Below are positions 42,281 to 50,707 of a stretch of 64,000 nucleotides of DNA, piece by piece. Every line of letters begins with the position of its first letter. Within the stretch, counting starts at the first letter, position 1. The translations under genes and the position numbers were made by a program. This DNA comes from a virus: positions 20,235 to 84,234 of the IMG/VR virus record IMGVR_UViG_3300026488_000020. One strand, written 5' to 3'. Below the pieces are notes generated by a model. It worked only from the letters and a program-made list of their open reading frames with translations. It did no database searches and was not told the origin of the DNA.

Positions 42281-42300
42281 TATTGTTATTTCTATACTAA
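42281..42300 (-). promoter_or_regulatory. Reverse-oriented TATAGAAATAA motif
   Basis: The - strand reads TTAGTATAGAAATAACAATA, whose first 15 bases are identical to the motif at 11620. A partial forward version (GTATGGAATAATATTG, 42270-42285) sits next to it, forming an imperfect inverted repeat upstream of the GNAT gene. This could be an operator-like site rather than a directional promoter. Confidence 0.4.
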
Positions 42301-42314
42301 CTAAGGAAAAATAA

Positions 42315-42650
42315 ATGCGAGAAACATTTAATGAATTTATAAAAAAAGATCATGATTTATTTAATCAATTGATTGAGGTTAATCCTAACCTAGCTGAGAA
42401 GTCAGTTAAAAATGATAAGTATATTGTTTATTATAAAAATGATTTAATTTTAGTATTAGATAACAGACCTTCTGCGGTATTCATAATGGGAGTTATTGTT
42501 CGAGAAGATAAAAGAAATAATGGCATTTGTACAAATGCTTTAAAAGATGCAATGATGGATATAAACAAACCTTATTATGCAATTCCTCAAAATGATATTG
42601 CTAAGCACATTATGTTAAAATTAGGTGTGAAGTTTTTTAAAGCAAAATAA
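42315..42650 (+). CDS. GNAT-like acetyltransferase fragment or small domain, 111 aa
   Basis: The middle part FIMGVIVREDKRNNGICTNA resembles the acetyl-CoA loop of GNAT enzymes (V..R..GI.T.AL), with a following helix and an A-x-x-I-x-x-KLGVKFF end typical of the last GNAT strands. It is short for a full GNAT (usually 140-180 aa). AAGGAAAAATAA precedes the ATG. The last codons (KAK-stop) are part of the triplicated terminator repeat. Confidence 0.5.
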   Translation: MRETFNEFIKKDHDLFNQLIEVNPNLAEKSVKNDKYIVYYKNDLILVLDNRPSAVFIMGVIVREDKRNNGICTNALKDAMMDINKPYYAIPQNDIAKHIMLKLGVKFFKAK

Positions 42651-42787
42651 TGACAAAACGATCTTTATCGATAAAGATCGTTTTATAAAAGCAAAATAAT
42701 GACAAAACGATCTTTATCGATAAAGATCGTTTTATAAAAGCAAAATAATGACAAAACGATCTTTATCGATAAAGATCGTTTTATAAA
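42641..42787 (+). repeat. Three tandem 49-bp repeats carrying the palindromic terminator
   Basis: Three essentially identical 49-base units start with AGCAAAATAATGAC, continue with the 30-base palindrome and end in ATAAA. The first unit contains the stop codon of the GNAT-like gene, so the duplication copied the gene's last bases together with its terminator. Confidence 0.92.
42655..42782 (+). terminator. Triplicated palindromic terminator
   Basis: Perfect 30-base palindromes with core ATCTTTATCGATAAAGAT at 42655-42684, 42704-42733 and 42753-42782. They are identical to the terminator at 2068. Three in a row should stop transcription almost completely. Confidence 0.8.
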
Positions 42788-42798
42788 AGGAAATTAAT

Positions 42799-43113
42799 AT
42801 GTCAAAAGAAATTTGGGAAGAAGACCCAGCAAATTTATTAAAAAATTTAGATACTGATGCTAGTCATTGGGCGCGAGCCTTTATGTCTAGAATTGAACAT
42901 GGGTATTTTACAAAAGAAGGTATTGATGAAGATTTAATGATATCATGGTTTGCAAATGCTATTGAGAATGCTAAAGATTCTGAGAGATTTGTGTATGCGA
43001 AACCTGATGAAATGGATGAAATTTTAGATACTATGATGAATGAATGTAATGATCATAATGAACGATCGAAAAGCATTAATGTAAACACAGCAAAGGTTGT
43101 TAATAATGGATAA
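42799..43113 (+). CDS. Hypothetical protein, 104 aa
   Basis: First gene after the triple terminator (AAAGGAAATTAAT upstream). Acidic and helical, with EEDPANLLKNLDTDASHWAR at the N-terminus. No family recognised. Confidence 0.65.
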   Translation: MSKEIWEEDPANLLKNLDTDASHWARAFMSRIEHGYFTKEGIDEDLMISWFANAIENAKDSERFVYAKPDEMDEILDTMMNECNDHNERSKSINVNTAKVVNNG

Positions 43114-43264
43114 AGAAGATTTTTATGATATGTTATTATCATTTGCTAAGATGTCTCAAACAATTGATGATAAACATTTTAAAACTATTTTAGATTCAGT
43201 TGATGCTGAAAAATATGATAATGATATGAAAGTAGAATTTGCAGATATGGTTAGGAGTTTTTAA
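43106..43264 (+). CDS. Small acidic protein, 52 aa
   Basis: Overlaps the previous gene by 8 bases and ends one base before the next ATG. It encodes MDKEDFYDMLLSFAKMSQTI and a helical tail. Supported by coupling and codon use like its neighbours. Confidence 0.5.
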   Translation: MDKEDFYDMLLSFAKMSQTIDDKHFKTILDSVDAEKYDNDMKVEFADMVRSF

Positions 43265-43546
43265 ATGAAACCTTTAGGATTTAATGTACAATCAGAAATG
43301 GTGTCAGCAATGTCTGCGATGAACATGAGAGAAGATGATGCTGAAAGATATATTTATTTTACAGACATATATGATTCAGTTAAGAACGCTCATAATATGT
43401 GTTCAAATAATATACAATCACCATCAGAAGATATATTATTAAAAGTTATTGAATTGTTAAAACATGATGATTTACACAAAAAGCATTTTTTATTAAATCA
43501 TGCTATCGAACACATTGAATCAGCGATAGAGGCGTTAAATCGCTAA
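43265..43546 (+). CDS. Hypothetical protein, 93 aa
   Basis: Begins right after the small acidic gene (TTAGGAG upstream). Mostly helical (DILLKVIELLKHDDLHKKHF, LLNHAIEHIESAIEALNR). A hairpin at 43556-43580 follows. No family recognised. Confidence 0.6.
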   Translation: MKPLGFNVQSEMVSAMSAMNMREDDAERYIYFTDIYDSVKNAHNMCSNNIQSPSEDILLKVIELLKHDDLHKKHFLLNHAIEHIESAIEALNR

Positions 43547-43555
43547 GAAATTTTA

Positions 43556-43580
43556 CAGAGTTATTTCTAACTTAACTCTG
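43556..43580 (+). terminator. Intergenic hairpin
   Basis: An 8-bp stem CAGAGTTA/TAACTCTG with a 9-base loop and AAATT/AATTT flanks, but no T-run. It may be a terminator or attenuator before the 43601 gene. Confidence 0.45.
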
Positions 43581-43600
43581 AATTTATATGAGGAGAAAAT

Positions 43601-44626
43601 ATGAATTTTAAATTAGTACAGGAAGCTATTCAACGAGGATGGAGTACAACAGAAACTGATTTTGATAATATAATATTTGATCAAGATTTTTTAGATTGGA
43701 CAAGTATTGAATCATATGATAATGATGATATACTGGAAGTATATGAAGAAGTATCAAAAGAAGAATTTATCGCATGGTTGAAGCAACATAAGTCTAAAGC
43801 TGAGATTGTTAATTTATTTGCTGATTATCATGATTGGGAAGTAACATACAAAATGGTTGAAAACGAGCGATCAATATATGAATCTGATATTTCAGATTTG
43901 CCGAATGATTTATTAGACGCATATTTATGTCAAATTGGAGATGAATGTGACTCAGATAGAAAATGGAAAAAGGTTTTCGAAAAGTATCGTCTAGGAATTG
44001 ATGATTATATTAAAAAAATAATTGAATATAATATGGACTATGATTTAGAGTCGTCTGAAATTAAAGAATTCTTTGATAAAAACTCAACATCATTTACTGC
44101 GCAAGAGTTACAATCACCTGGGATGCTAAAAGTATTTGATGAGTACCCACAAACAGATGTTGGGGTGCTTTATAGTAAAACATATGATGACAAACTTTTA
44201 TGTTTTGAATCTATGATGGATTCTGTAGATTGGGATGAAGATATATTAAAATTATATGTTGATAAATCGGAAGGTATTTATGAAGATTCATTGGATGATA
44301 ATATGATGTCTGCACAATTTAGAAGTTCTGAAAAAGAATATAAACAAGAGGATAGACAAAATAATAGAATTTCATATGAAGATGCTAAAGCATATATCAA
44401 TGATAATGATTTTGCTGCAGACATACAAGTGAACGATGGAACTATTGGTCTAGAAGATATGTCATTTGATCATTTATATATAAATGGGGAATTGCAAGGA
44501 AAAACATTTTCTATGAATGTTATGGGATGTTCTCAGACAAAACCTTGGATACAAAATAGAGAGTTTGGTGATAAGTCTATGTCGAAGAATTGGTTTTACG
44601 AAACGGTTGATAAATATATAATTTAG
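43601..44626 (+). CDS. Hypothetical protein, 341 aa
   Basis: GAGGAGAAAAT precedes the ATG. Strongly acidic with many Asp, Tyr and Trp (WTSIESYDNDDILEVYEEVS). No recognised domain. The sequence is repetitive in feel but without clear repeats. Confidence 0.65.
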   Translation: MNFKLVQEAIQRGWSTTETDFDNIIFDQDFLDWTSIESYDNDDILEVYEEVSKEEFIAWLKQHKSKAEIVNLFADYHDWEVTYKMVENERSIYESDISDLPNDLLDAYLCQIGDECDSDRKWKKVFEKYRLGIDDYIKKIIEYNMDYDLESSEIKEFFDKNSTSFTAQELQSPGMLKVFDEYPQTDVGVLYSKTYDDKLLCFESMMDSVDWDEDILKLYVDKSEGIYEDSLDDNMMSAQFRSSEKEYKQEDRQNNRISYEDAKAYINDNDFAADIQVNDGTIGLEDMSFDHLYINGELQGKTFSMNVMGCSQTKPWIQNREFGDKSMSKNWFYETVDKYII

Positions 44627-44634
44627 GCAAAATA

Positions 44635-44847
44635 ATGGAAATGTCTCAAATGACTATAACACAAATTAAGTGTTCTCAAATAGAATTAGATTTGATTGGT
44701 CATATATTGCAAACAGTTATTGATGATGGTGATTATTATTATGAAAGTATACCGGTTGATGATTTCAGAGAAGCTGGAATCAATGTTTGTTGTCCAAACA
44801 TGTTGGAAACGTGTGATGCGTTTCTATTTATATTGATTGAAAAATAA
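44635..44847 (+). CDS. Hypothetical protein, 70 aa
   Basis: A weak site precedes the ATG; a second ATG is at 44641. Acidic alpha/beta with INVCCPNMLETCDAFLFILI at the end; the CC...C cysteines could bind metal but the pattern is not a known finger. Confidence 0.5.
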   Translation: MEMSQMTITQIKCSQIELDLIGHILQTVIDDGDYYYESIPVDDFREAGINVCCPNMLETCDAFLFILIEK

Positions 44848-44856
44848 GGATAAAAG

Positions 44857-45102
44857 ATGCCAAAAATCATATTAAGTAAAGAATTAACAATTAAAAATGT
44901 TAAAGAAATGTTTAAAGAAGCTAAAGATTTTTCAAACAAAAAATCTAGAGCAGAACTTGATAGTTTATTATCAATTATTAAACAGATTGAACCTCGTGAA
45001 GCGGACAGAATGGAAACGGCGTATGAATTAATGATCACAAAAATTAATGAATTACAAGATGAGTTTTTTGAAAGAGTTGAACTCTTAGAATTAAAAAAAT
45101 AA
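44857..45102 (+). CDS. Hypothetical protein, 81 aa
   Basis: ATAAGGATAAAAG precedes the ATG. Helical and charged, coiled-coil-like (VKEMFKEAKDFSNKKSRAEL, ELMITKINELQDEFFERVEL). No family recognised. Confidence 0.6.
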   Translation: MPKIILSKELTIKNVKEMFKEAKDFSNKKSRAELDSLLSIIKQIEPREADRMETAYELMITKINELQDEFFERVELLELKK

Positions 45103-45111
45103 GGAGAAATT

Positions 45112-46212
45112 ATGAGCATGAATTTAAAACCAAATATTAAAAATATTTTTAAAGGTGCAGTATTAGATTTGAGTAGTCACGAAGGATTTGAAAATATTCG
45201 CGAAAGTTTTTTTAGCTGCTACCGTCCAGAGTTTCGTGGTTATGGTGAGTTAATGGAATATATCGAAAAAGATTATGGTCGATTAGCAAGAGTTTTAATG
45301 TTCTTTGCAATGTTAAATGATTATTTACATGCTGATGTAAATGGTGGGTATGAAAACTTTTTTAGTAATGGATATTTAACATTGACTGATGAAAGTCCTG
45401 ATGAAAGTCCTGAATTAGATTTACTTAAAAGAGAGGGTGCTATTTTAGCAGAGTTCGTTGCAATTTATGATAAACATTCAGCTTCTACACTTAATCAACA
45501 TTTTGAAAATGTTAAAGTTAAATTAGATACTCGCGAAATTATTAAAAAAGGTGATGAAGAATATGATGCAATCTTAAAAATATATGAAGAGGCACAGGGT
45601 GCCTCAAAATATGAAGATTATGTTCCTAGGAACATTGAAGTACTATTATTTAATAATCCACATGAATATGAATTAACAGATCTTGAAAAACTTAAAGTAC
45701 ACACGCATGATCTAATTGATGAGTTTTCAAGATGTTCATTATCTGATAGACTTTATAATTATTTTAAAACAGAGTATGAACTTCTAGGTTCACCTTTACC
45801 TGTTATTGAACTTCAAATGTGTTACACAGGAGATGATCCATTTAAACTTAGACAAGTTGCTTTTGATAATCCGTTAGTGTTTATTGATAAGCTTCGACCG
45901 CCTGAAGAAGAGGCGCAGAGATTATTAACCATGATAAAAGAGTATGATGGTCATGATGGAATACAAGTAAATACATCATCGAAAGATATATTCAATATTC
46001 TAAGATATTTATTAAAAATGGGAGCAGTTGTATTTTTAAATGATTATTTCACATTTAAACCTTTTGATGAAAAAATTATAAAAATAAAAACAAACAGTGG
46101 CTTCAAAAATAAAAATGTTGATCCAGCATTTGTAAAATTTATAACTACTAACATTATAGATAAAGTTTCTGAATCATTAGATGATGTTATAGAAGTAATT
46201 GAAAATGCCTGA
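45112..46212 (+). CDS. DUF4375 (DMP19-like) domain protein, 366 aa
   Basis: Residues about 60-125 resemble the DUF4375/DMP19 pattern: FFAMLNDYLHADVNGGYENF followed by FSNGYLTL...LKREGAILAEF, the NGG-x-x-x-FF-x-N core of that family. The rest is helical. Members of the family are of unknown function, DMP19 itself being a DNA-mimic protein. AAGGAGAAATT precedes the ATG, with a second ATG two codons on. The family link is by eye only. Confidence 0.55.
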   Translation: MSMNLKPNIKNIFKGAVLDLSSHEGFENIRESFFSCYRPEFRGYGELMEYIEKDYGRLARVLMFFAMLNDYLHADVNGGYENFFSNGYLTLTDESPDESPELDLLKREGAILAEFVAIYDKHSASTLNQHFENVKVKLDTREIIKKGDEEYDAILKIYEEAQGASKYEDYVPRNIEVLLFNNPHEYELTDLEKLKVHTHDLIDEFSRCSLSDRLYNYFKTEYELLGSPLPVIELQMCYTGDDPFKLRQVAFDNPLVFIDKLRPPEEEAQRLLTMIKEYDGHDGIQVNTSSKDIFNILRYLLKMGAVVFLNDYFTFKPFDEKIIKIKTNSGFKNKNVDPAFVKFITTNIIDKVSESLDDVIEVIENA

Positions 46213-46738
46213 TGATTTAGATGAATTAGGCGAGCCTGAGAAATTAGCAATCTTAGATTCTAGAGATTTTCTATTGGCAGTTTTAGATGAAGATGGTAAT
46301 CCTGACGATAGTGTTGAGATGGAATGGAATCAAGAATTATATGATGAGCGATATGAATTTGTAGAATCAGAATTTAAAGCATTTATTAAAGATGCTGATA
46401 TTATAAAAATATCAGTAACAAGTAATAGATGGGATGGTGCAAGAACATTTGATATGTATGTTTCTATAAAATCAATTGAAGAAATAATATCAAAAGATAT
46501 TCAATTCAAAAGTCCTGATGATATCATTATAGAAGTGTTAGATAATGGTTTAACAGAAATACAATTATTACATCATGATGGTAGAAATCGTTATACACTT
46601 GAACCTATTTGTTTTGGTTCAAGCACAAAAAAAGATTTGATTACTATTATAAATTCATCAAACACTGGTTATTCATGTGAAGTTTTAGAAATTATGGATC
46701 ATGATGAATTATCAAATATAATTCTTGAAAATATATAA
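46205..46738 (+). CDS. Hypothetical protein, 177 aa
   Basis: Overlaps the previous gene by 8 bases; the ATG at 46205 is the first and has only a weak site. Very acidic N-terminus (MPDDLDELGEPEKLAILDSR). Alpha/beta core with no known motif. Confidence 0.6.
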   Translation: MPDDLDELGEPEKLAILDSRDFLLAVLDEDGNPDDSVEMEWNQELYDERYEFVESEFKAFIKDADIIKISVTSNRWDGARTFDMYVSIKSIEEIISKDIQFKSPDDIIIEVLDNGLTEIQLLHHDGRNRYTLEPICFGSSTKKDLITIINSSNTGYSCEVLEIMDHDELSNIILENI

Positions 46739-46749
46739 AGGAAAAAGTT

Positions 46750-47046
46750 ATGAGTAAGTATCAAAAGTTAAGAATAGAACGACCAGAATTAAAGGTTTGT
46801 GAAAATGCAAGAGAAGTTATATTTACGACTATAAGTTGTATGTGTGATAATGAACATAAAATAACTTTCCGAAAAAATAATAATGATGATTTTAAAATGT
46901 CTGGTGGAATGTTTAGTTTAAGAAATTGGCAATTTAAAGCAGATGTTGATGATATTGAATGGGCAGCTGATGATCAAAATTGGGACGAAGTAATTCGATT
47001 CATAAATGATTCAACAGAAGTTATTGAAAAAGTAAAAAGTAGATAA
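46750..47046 (+). CDS. Hypothetical protein, 98 aa
   Basis: AAAGGAAAAAGTT precedes the ATG. Mixed composition with two early cysteines near 43-45 (TTISCMCDNEHKITF). Not recognised. Confidence 0.6.
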   Translation: MSKYQKLRIERPELKVCENAREVIFTTISCMCDNEHKITFRKNNNDDFKMSGGMFSLRNWQFKADVDDIEWAADDQNWDEVIRFINDSTEVIEKVKSR

Positions 47047-47055
47047 GGGTATAAT

Positions 47056-47304
47056 ATGTGTAAAAAAACAATAAAAACAAACGAAGAGAGAATGGAAAGA
47101 ATCCAACAATTATGTATTGATCATATTGGGTCAGTGAGATCTGTAAGTTTAAAACTTAAAGGTAATTCTTGGAGATGTGTTCTCAAGATGGAAAAAGATC
47201 AACACTTTGACACAATCGCAGTTACTGATGATTCAGCAGCGGAAGCATGTCGTGGAGTTAAGAAGCGACTTAAAAAAATAATTAATAGATATAGCATAGT
47301 ATGA
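47056..47304 (+). CDS. Hypothetical protein, 82 aa
   Basis: AAGGGTATAAT precedes the ATG. A basic small protein with an RSVSLKLKGNSWRCVLKMEK beta segment and a basic helical end, possibly nucleic-acid binding. Ends in an ATGA overlap with the next gene. Confidence 0.6.
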   Translation: MCKKTIKTNEERMERIQQLCIDHIGSVRSVSLKLKGNSWRCVLKMEKDQHFDTIAVTDDSAAEACRGVKKRLKKIINRYSIV

Positions 47305-47609
47305 TTGAGTTATTAAATATTGCAATGGTGCTGAATTTTCTATTTGCAATATTAGTAGGAGCAGGTACAATAATGTATATTTGCCCTAAACAAAAAGATT
47401 CATTTATTAATTCAATTAAAGTTGGATTCTTAATATTGGTGATTGGTATTCCCATGTTGGTGGGAATGACTTTTACACAAGTAGATTTGATTCATGAAAG
47501 ATATAATCATATATTAGAAAAATGTTATAATAACAATATCGCTTTGGATATTAAATTTAAAGCAGATATTGATGCTTTAAAAATTAAAAAATTTAAGGAA
47601 AAATTATGA
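47301..47609 (+). CDS. Two-span membrane protein, 102 aa
   Basis: Two hydrophobic spans (IAMVLNFLFAILVGAGTIMY and VGFLILVIGIPMLVGMTF) are followed by a 40-residue basic helical tail. Overlaps genes on both sides by 4 bases. Role unknown. Confidence 0.65.
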   Translation: MIELLNIAMVLNFLFAILVGAGTIMYICPKQKDSFINSIKVGFLILVIGIPMLVGMTFTQVDLIHERYNHILEKCYNNNIALDIKFKADIDALKIKKFKEKL

Positions 47610-47884
47610 TAGGAACATTTACAGATTTACAATCATTAAAGTTATGTAATGAATTAGGTTCGCAATCAAATACAAATCTTAGAGTCATTCAAAAAGATTT
47701 GCAAGATTTACAAGTTGCAATGAAAGTTTTAGGAATGTTTAATGATGGTTTAGATCATTCACTAACATTATTAGAAATTACGATTGCAAGAATTGATGAT
47801 TTAAAAAATGTTGCATCATTCCATGATTTTGGAAGTACTGATAAAAATAAATTATATGCAGGTTTCTTAGATGAAGAATCATAA
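47606..47884 (+). CDS. Hypothetical protein, 92 aa
   Basis: AAGGAAAAATT precedes the ATG. All-helical (LRVIQKDLQDLQVAMKVLGM). Overlaps the next small gene by 14 bases. Not recognised. Confidence 0.6.
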   Translation: MIGTFTDLQSLKLCNELGSQSNTNLRVIQKDLQDLQVAMKVLGMFNDGLDHSLTLLEITIARIDDLKNVASFHDFGSTDKNKLYAGFLDEES

Positions 47885-48008
47885 ATATTGTGTAGAATAT
47901 TATTCGAGCACTGTTGGAGATAATGTTAAAAAATTTGATACTTCAGACGAACGAGATTTATATTTGCACAATTTAGCAATTGATAATTTTTATCTATATG
48001 AAGAATAA
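47871..48008 (+). CDS. Small protein, 45 aa
   Basis: A short frame (MKNHKYCVEYYSSTVGDNVK...LYLHNLAIDNFYLYEE) starts in the end of the previous gene and ends 9 bases before the next ATG. The near-seamless fit between neighbours supports it. Confidence 0.5.
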   Translation: MKNHKYCVEYYSSTVGDNVKKFDTSDERDLYLHNLAIDNFYLYEE

Positions 48009-48017
48009 AGGTATTTT

Positions 48018-48218
48018 ATGACACAAAAAGAAGCAGCAATTGTTAGTGCATACACTGGATATTTGATAGGTTCATTTGATGAGATGCATAAGTATATTGA
48101 AGAACTTATGGATCGACCAGTAATGACTCATGAAATGGGTTCTAAAGATATAGCTGATGAAATTCGAAGAAAATCAAAAGAAGATTTTATTAAAATTAAA
48201 ATTACTAAAGGATTTTAA
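48018..48218 (+). CDS. Hypothetical protein, 66 aa
   Basis: AAAGGTATTTT precedes the ATG. A helical small protein (EMHKYIEELMDRPVMTHEMG) with a Lys-rich end. Not recognised. Confidence 0.6.
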   Translation: MTQKEAAIVSAYTGYLIGSFDEMHKYIEELMDRPVMTHEMGSKDIADEIRRKSKEDFIKIKITKGF

Positions 48219-48220
48219 AA

Positions 48221-49093
48221 ATGGAAGAAAAAGTTCAAAATATATTAGAAACGTCAATGGAAGATATAGTTAAAGATGCAATAACTAAAGTTGATATCGA
48301 AGGTATTTTTATAAAGCAGATCAACCAAGTTGTTGAAAGGATTGCTTCTGATATGTTTAGTTCTTATGGTCCTTTTAAAGAATCATTAGATACAAAACTC
48401 AAAGAAGCTATTGATATAAATATTAATAAGATAAGTGTTCCTGAGTTCGGAAACTTAGCTGTATCAATAATTGATGCGGAGTTTGCTAAAATTGAACGCA
48501 AAGAAGAACAACGTCTAGGACAAATGATTACGAAAAGAATTGCAGAATTGACTAACACTGATTCTGGAACTTTAAAACTTTTAGAATTGCAAGACATATA
48601 TTATCAAGTTATGTTTGAAGAGTTTGTTAAATATCGAATGGAATGTTCATGTGATAGTGATTTTAACCCTGATGATAGAGATGATGTTATAAATTATATG
48701 CAATCATTATCTGAACATAGCTCAGAGTATGAGTGTTCATTAACGTTTATAGAGAAATCAATGAATTGGGGAAGTGATTGGAAAGCTTGTTCTACAAATT
48801 TAAATATGGCGTTTAAAAGAGATGATAAGATCCAATATGAATTGATAGTAAAACTTGATAGAGTTAGACAAAAAGATGAAAAATATAATGATGATGATTA
48901 TTGGAGAAATTCAGCAGATAATCATTATAAAATTACAGATGTGTTAATCAATGGTAAATCAATTAATGATGGTGGATCTATTTATCTTAATGGATTAGAC
49001 TATAAATTAGAAGAGAAATTTGCAGCAATGTTTTTAAATGGTGCATTGTTAGATTGTAATGATCTTGAGGAGTTTGAACATGAGTCTGATTAA
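48221..49093 (+). CDS. Hypothetical protein, 290 aa
   Basis: AAAGGATTTTAAAA precedes the ATG. Helical N-terminal half (EDIVKDAITKVDIEGIFIKQ, DIYYQVMFEEFVKYRMECSC) and an acidic beta/alpha C-terminal half. No recognised domain. Overlaps the next gene by 14 bases. Confidence 0.6.
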   Translation: MEEKVQNILETSMEDIVKDAITKVDIEGIFIKQINQVVERIASDMFSSYGPFKESLDTKLKEAIDININKISVPEFGNLAVSIIDAEFAKIERKEEQRLGQMITKRIAELTNTDSGTLKLLELQDIYYQVMFEEFVKYRMECSCDSDFNPDDRDDVINYMQSLSEHSSEYECSLTFIEKSMNWGSDWKACSTNLNMAFKRDDKIQYELIVKLDRVRQKDEKYNDDDYWRNSADNHYKITDVLINGKSINDGGSIYLNGLDYKLEEKFAAMFLNGALLDCNDLEEFEHESD

Positions 49094-49979
49094 AGAAAAG
49101 AAGTTATTACTTCATGGTTTAAAAACAATCACTGAAGAAAATATAATTGTTCAATCATGTAAGCTTATAAGCTTTGATATAAACGATGGTTATGATATAA
49201 AGGTTGTGATTAACGGTTTAGAATTAGAATTCAAAATGTTAATTTTTGAATATTATAACGCTTTTAATTGTAAAGGTGGAATTGAAAAGATTCGAGAATG
49301 TATCGCTAATCAAATCTTTGATTTAGAAGAAGAAATAGAATCAGATGAACACGAGGAGAATGATATGTCTATAATGCGTCTGATGAAGACTAAATATCTT
49401 AGTTGGAAGAAGATGCATAAACGATATGGTTATGATTATAGTAATGACCTTGATAGAAAAAAATGGTATATTTCTGATGATGTTAAAGATGATTTAGAAA
49501 AGTATTATCCTAAGTGGATAATGTATAATATTGATGAATCAGGAGTTCATTTAGTTCGTAAGAAAGATATTATTAAAAGATTAAAAGATAATTTTGGTGA
49601 TGAAGATCTTTGGGCCAAGCTTGGTGCGAACATAGTTACTATCAATGATTTTTCAACTGAAGATATTTGGTTCGAAGAAGCTAGGATTCTTTTACAAGGT
49701 ATTTTAAAAGAAGATAAAATAGTATCGACACAATTCTATGATTTCTTTATTGGTTACATAATTTCAACTGATAAATTAAAGTGGATTGAATTAGATCTTC
49801 GCAGAGATATTACATTAAGAGAATATTGGTTATCTCCAAAATATAAATATACAATCGATAGATATGATAGAGTTTTTAGAAAAACTGAGTTAGATATGTT
49901 AAAACTAAAATTGCAAGAGTATGGTTTAGATTATTTCAAGAATTTTGATTTTAAAGAAATATTGGATAAGTGGTTATAA
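49080..49979 (+). CDS. Hypothetical protein, 299 aa
   Basis: The start at 49080 has GAGGAG upstream; an earlier start at 49059 is inside the previous gene. Charged, rich in Lys, Asp and Trp/Tyr (MRLMKTKYLSWKKMHKRYGY). No recognised domain. Confidence 0.6.
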   Translation: MSLIKEKKLLLHGLKTITEENIIVQSCKLISFDINDGYDIKVVINGLELEFKMLIFEYYNAFNCKGGIEKIRECIANQIFDLEEEIESDEHEENDMSIMRLMKTKYLSWKKMHKRYGYDYSNDLDRKKWYISDDVKDDLEKYYPKWIMYNIDESGVHLVRKKDIIKRLKDNFGDEDLWAKLGANIVTINDFSTEDIWFEEARILLQGILKEDKIVSTQFYDFFIGYIISTDKLKWIELDLRRDITLREYWLSPKYKYTIDRYDRVFRKTELDMLKLKLQEYGLDYFKNFDFKEILDKWL

Positions 49980-50110
49980 TGACTTTATCAGAGCTCAGAA
50001 TAAGTGATTTAACTAAGGTTTTAGGCAATTACTATCGCTGATCAAGGAACTTGTGATCATGTATCTTATAATTGTATGACACATAAAGAGTTTAAAAATA
50101 AGGATAAGAA
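49979..50110 (+). other. Gene-poor stretch with a short frame and possible gene remnant
   Basis: A 20-codon frame (MTLSELRISDLTKVLGNYYR, 49979-50041) is TAATG-coupled to the previous gene. Next to it, in another frame, lies an open piece (TIADQGTCDHVSYNCMTHKE) that reads like a protein but has no start. The two together could be a frameshifted remnant of a small gene. Confidence 0.3.
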
Positions 50111-50404
50111 ATGCACATAGATGAATGGTTAGATGAGAGAACAATGGCAAGAGTGGATGATGATGAAAAATATGCAGTAGCATTCTTTTTTCTTATTGGA
50201 ATGTCAGCTGTTGATACTTGGACAATTGATCCTATAATGAAACATCATAAATTGTTTTGTACATACAAAGAAAAAGTTTACAGAATAACAGGTTCATCAA
50301 CAATGGGTGATGTTTGGATACATTCAGATTATTCAAAAGATTCTGGATACGAATTCAGAGTTGATATTGAAGATTGTTCAAAATTTAGAGAAAAGGAATA
50401 TTAA
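50111..50404 (+). CDS. Hypothetical protein, 97 aa
   Basis: AAGGATAAGAA precedes the ATG. Alpha/beta with AVAFFFLIGMSAVDTWTIDP as the hydrophobic core. TAATG-coupled to the next gene. No family recognised. Confidence 0.6.
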   Translation: MHIDEWLDERTMARVDDDEKYAVAFFFLIGMSAVDTWTIDPIMKHHKLFCTYKEKVYRITGSSTMGDVWIHSDYSKDSGYEFRVDIEDCSKFREKEY

Positions 50405-50697
50405 TGAAAAGAATATTAAGCAATGATGAATTAATTGTTGGTCAGAATTATATTGCTAGATCAAAAACTAATGGTACACATCCAGGGTATCAACCAGTTG
50501 CTGAAGTAACCAAGGTAAAAGAGCTATCTGGAATAAAAGTTATTTTTGATCGAATGTGGGCGACCGATGATAATAATCAAGCATTAGATCGTTACGAAAT
50601 TTATGGACCGATTGATTTAGACGATATGATTGAGTCAATGACGTCAATGATGAATGTTCCAGTAAAACATTCAAATATAGAAAATATAGAATCTTAA
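50404..50697 (+). CDS. Hypothetical protein, 97 aa
   Basis: AAAAGGAATATT precedes the ATG. Beta-rich, with the look of a small barrel (ELIVGQNYIARSKTNGTHPG, VKELSGIKVIFDRMWATDDN). Not recognised. Confidence 0.6.
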   Translation: MKRILSNDELIVGQNYIARSKTNGTHPGYQPVAEVTKVKELSGIKVIFDRMWATDDNNQALDRYEIYGPIDLDDMIESMTSMMNVPVKHSNIENIES

Positions 50698-50707
50698 GGA
50701 GATTAAA

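Noticed and set aside
42641-42787. Possible CRISPR array
   Set aside because: The three units are contiguous and identical, with no unique spacers between them.
44739-45119. Minus-strand frames such as this and 61346-61753
   Set aside because: They lie opposite good + strand genes, are Ser/Leu/Ile-rich as expected from antisense of AT-rich code, and lack ribosome-binding sites.
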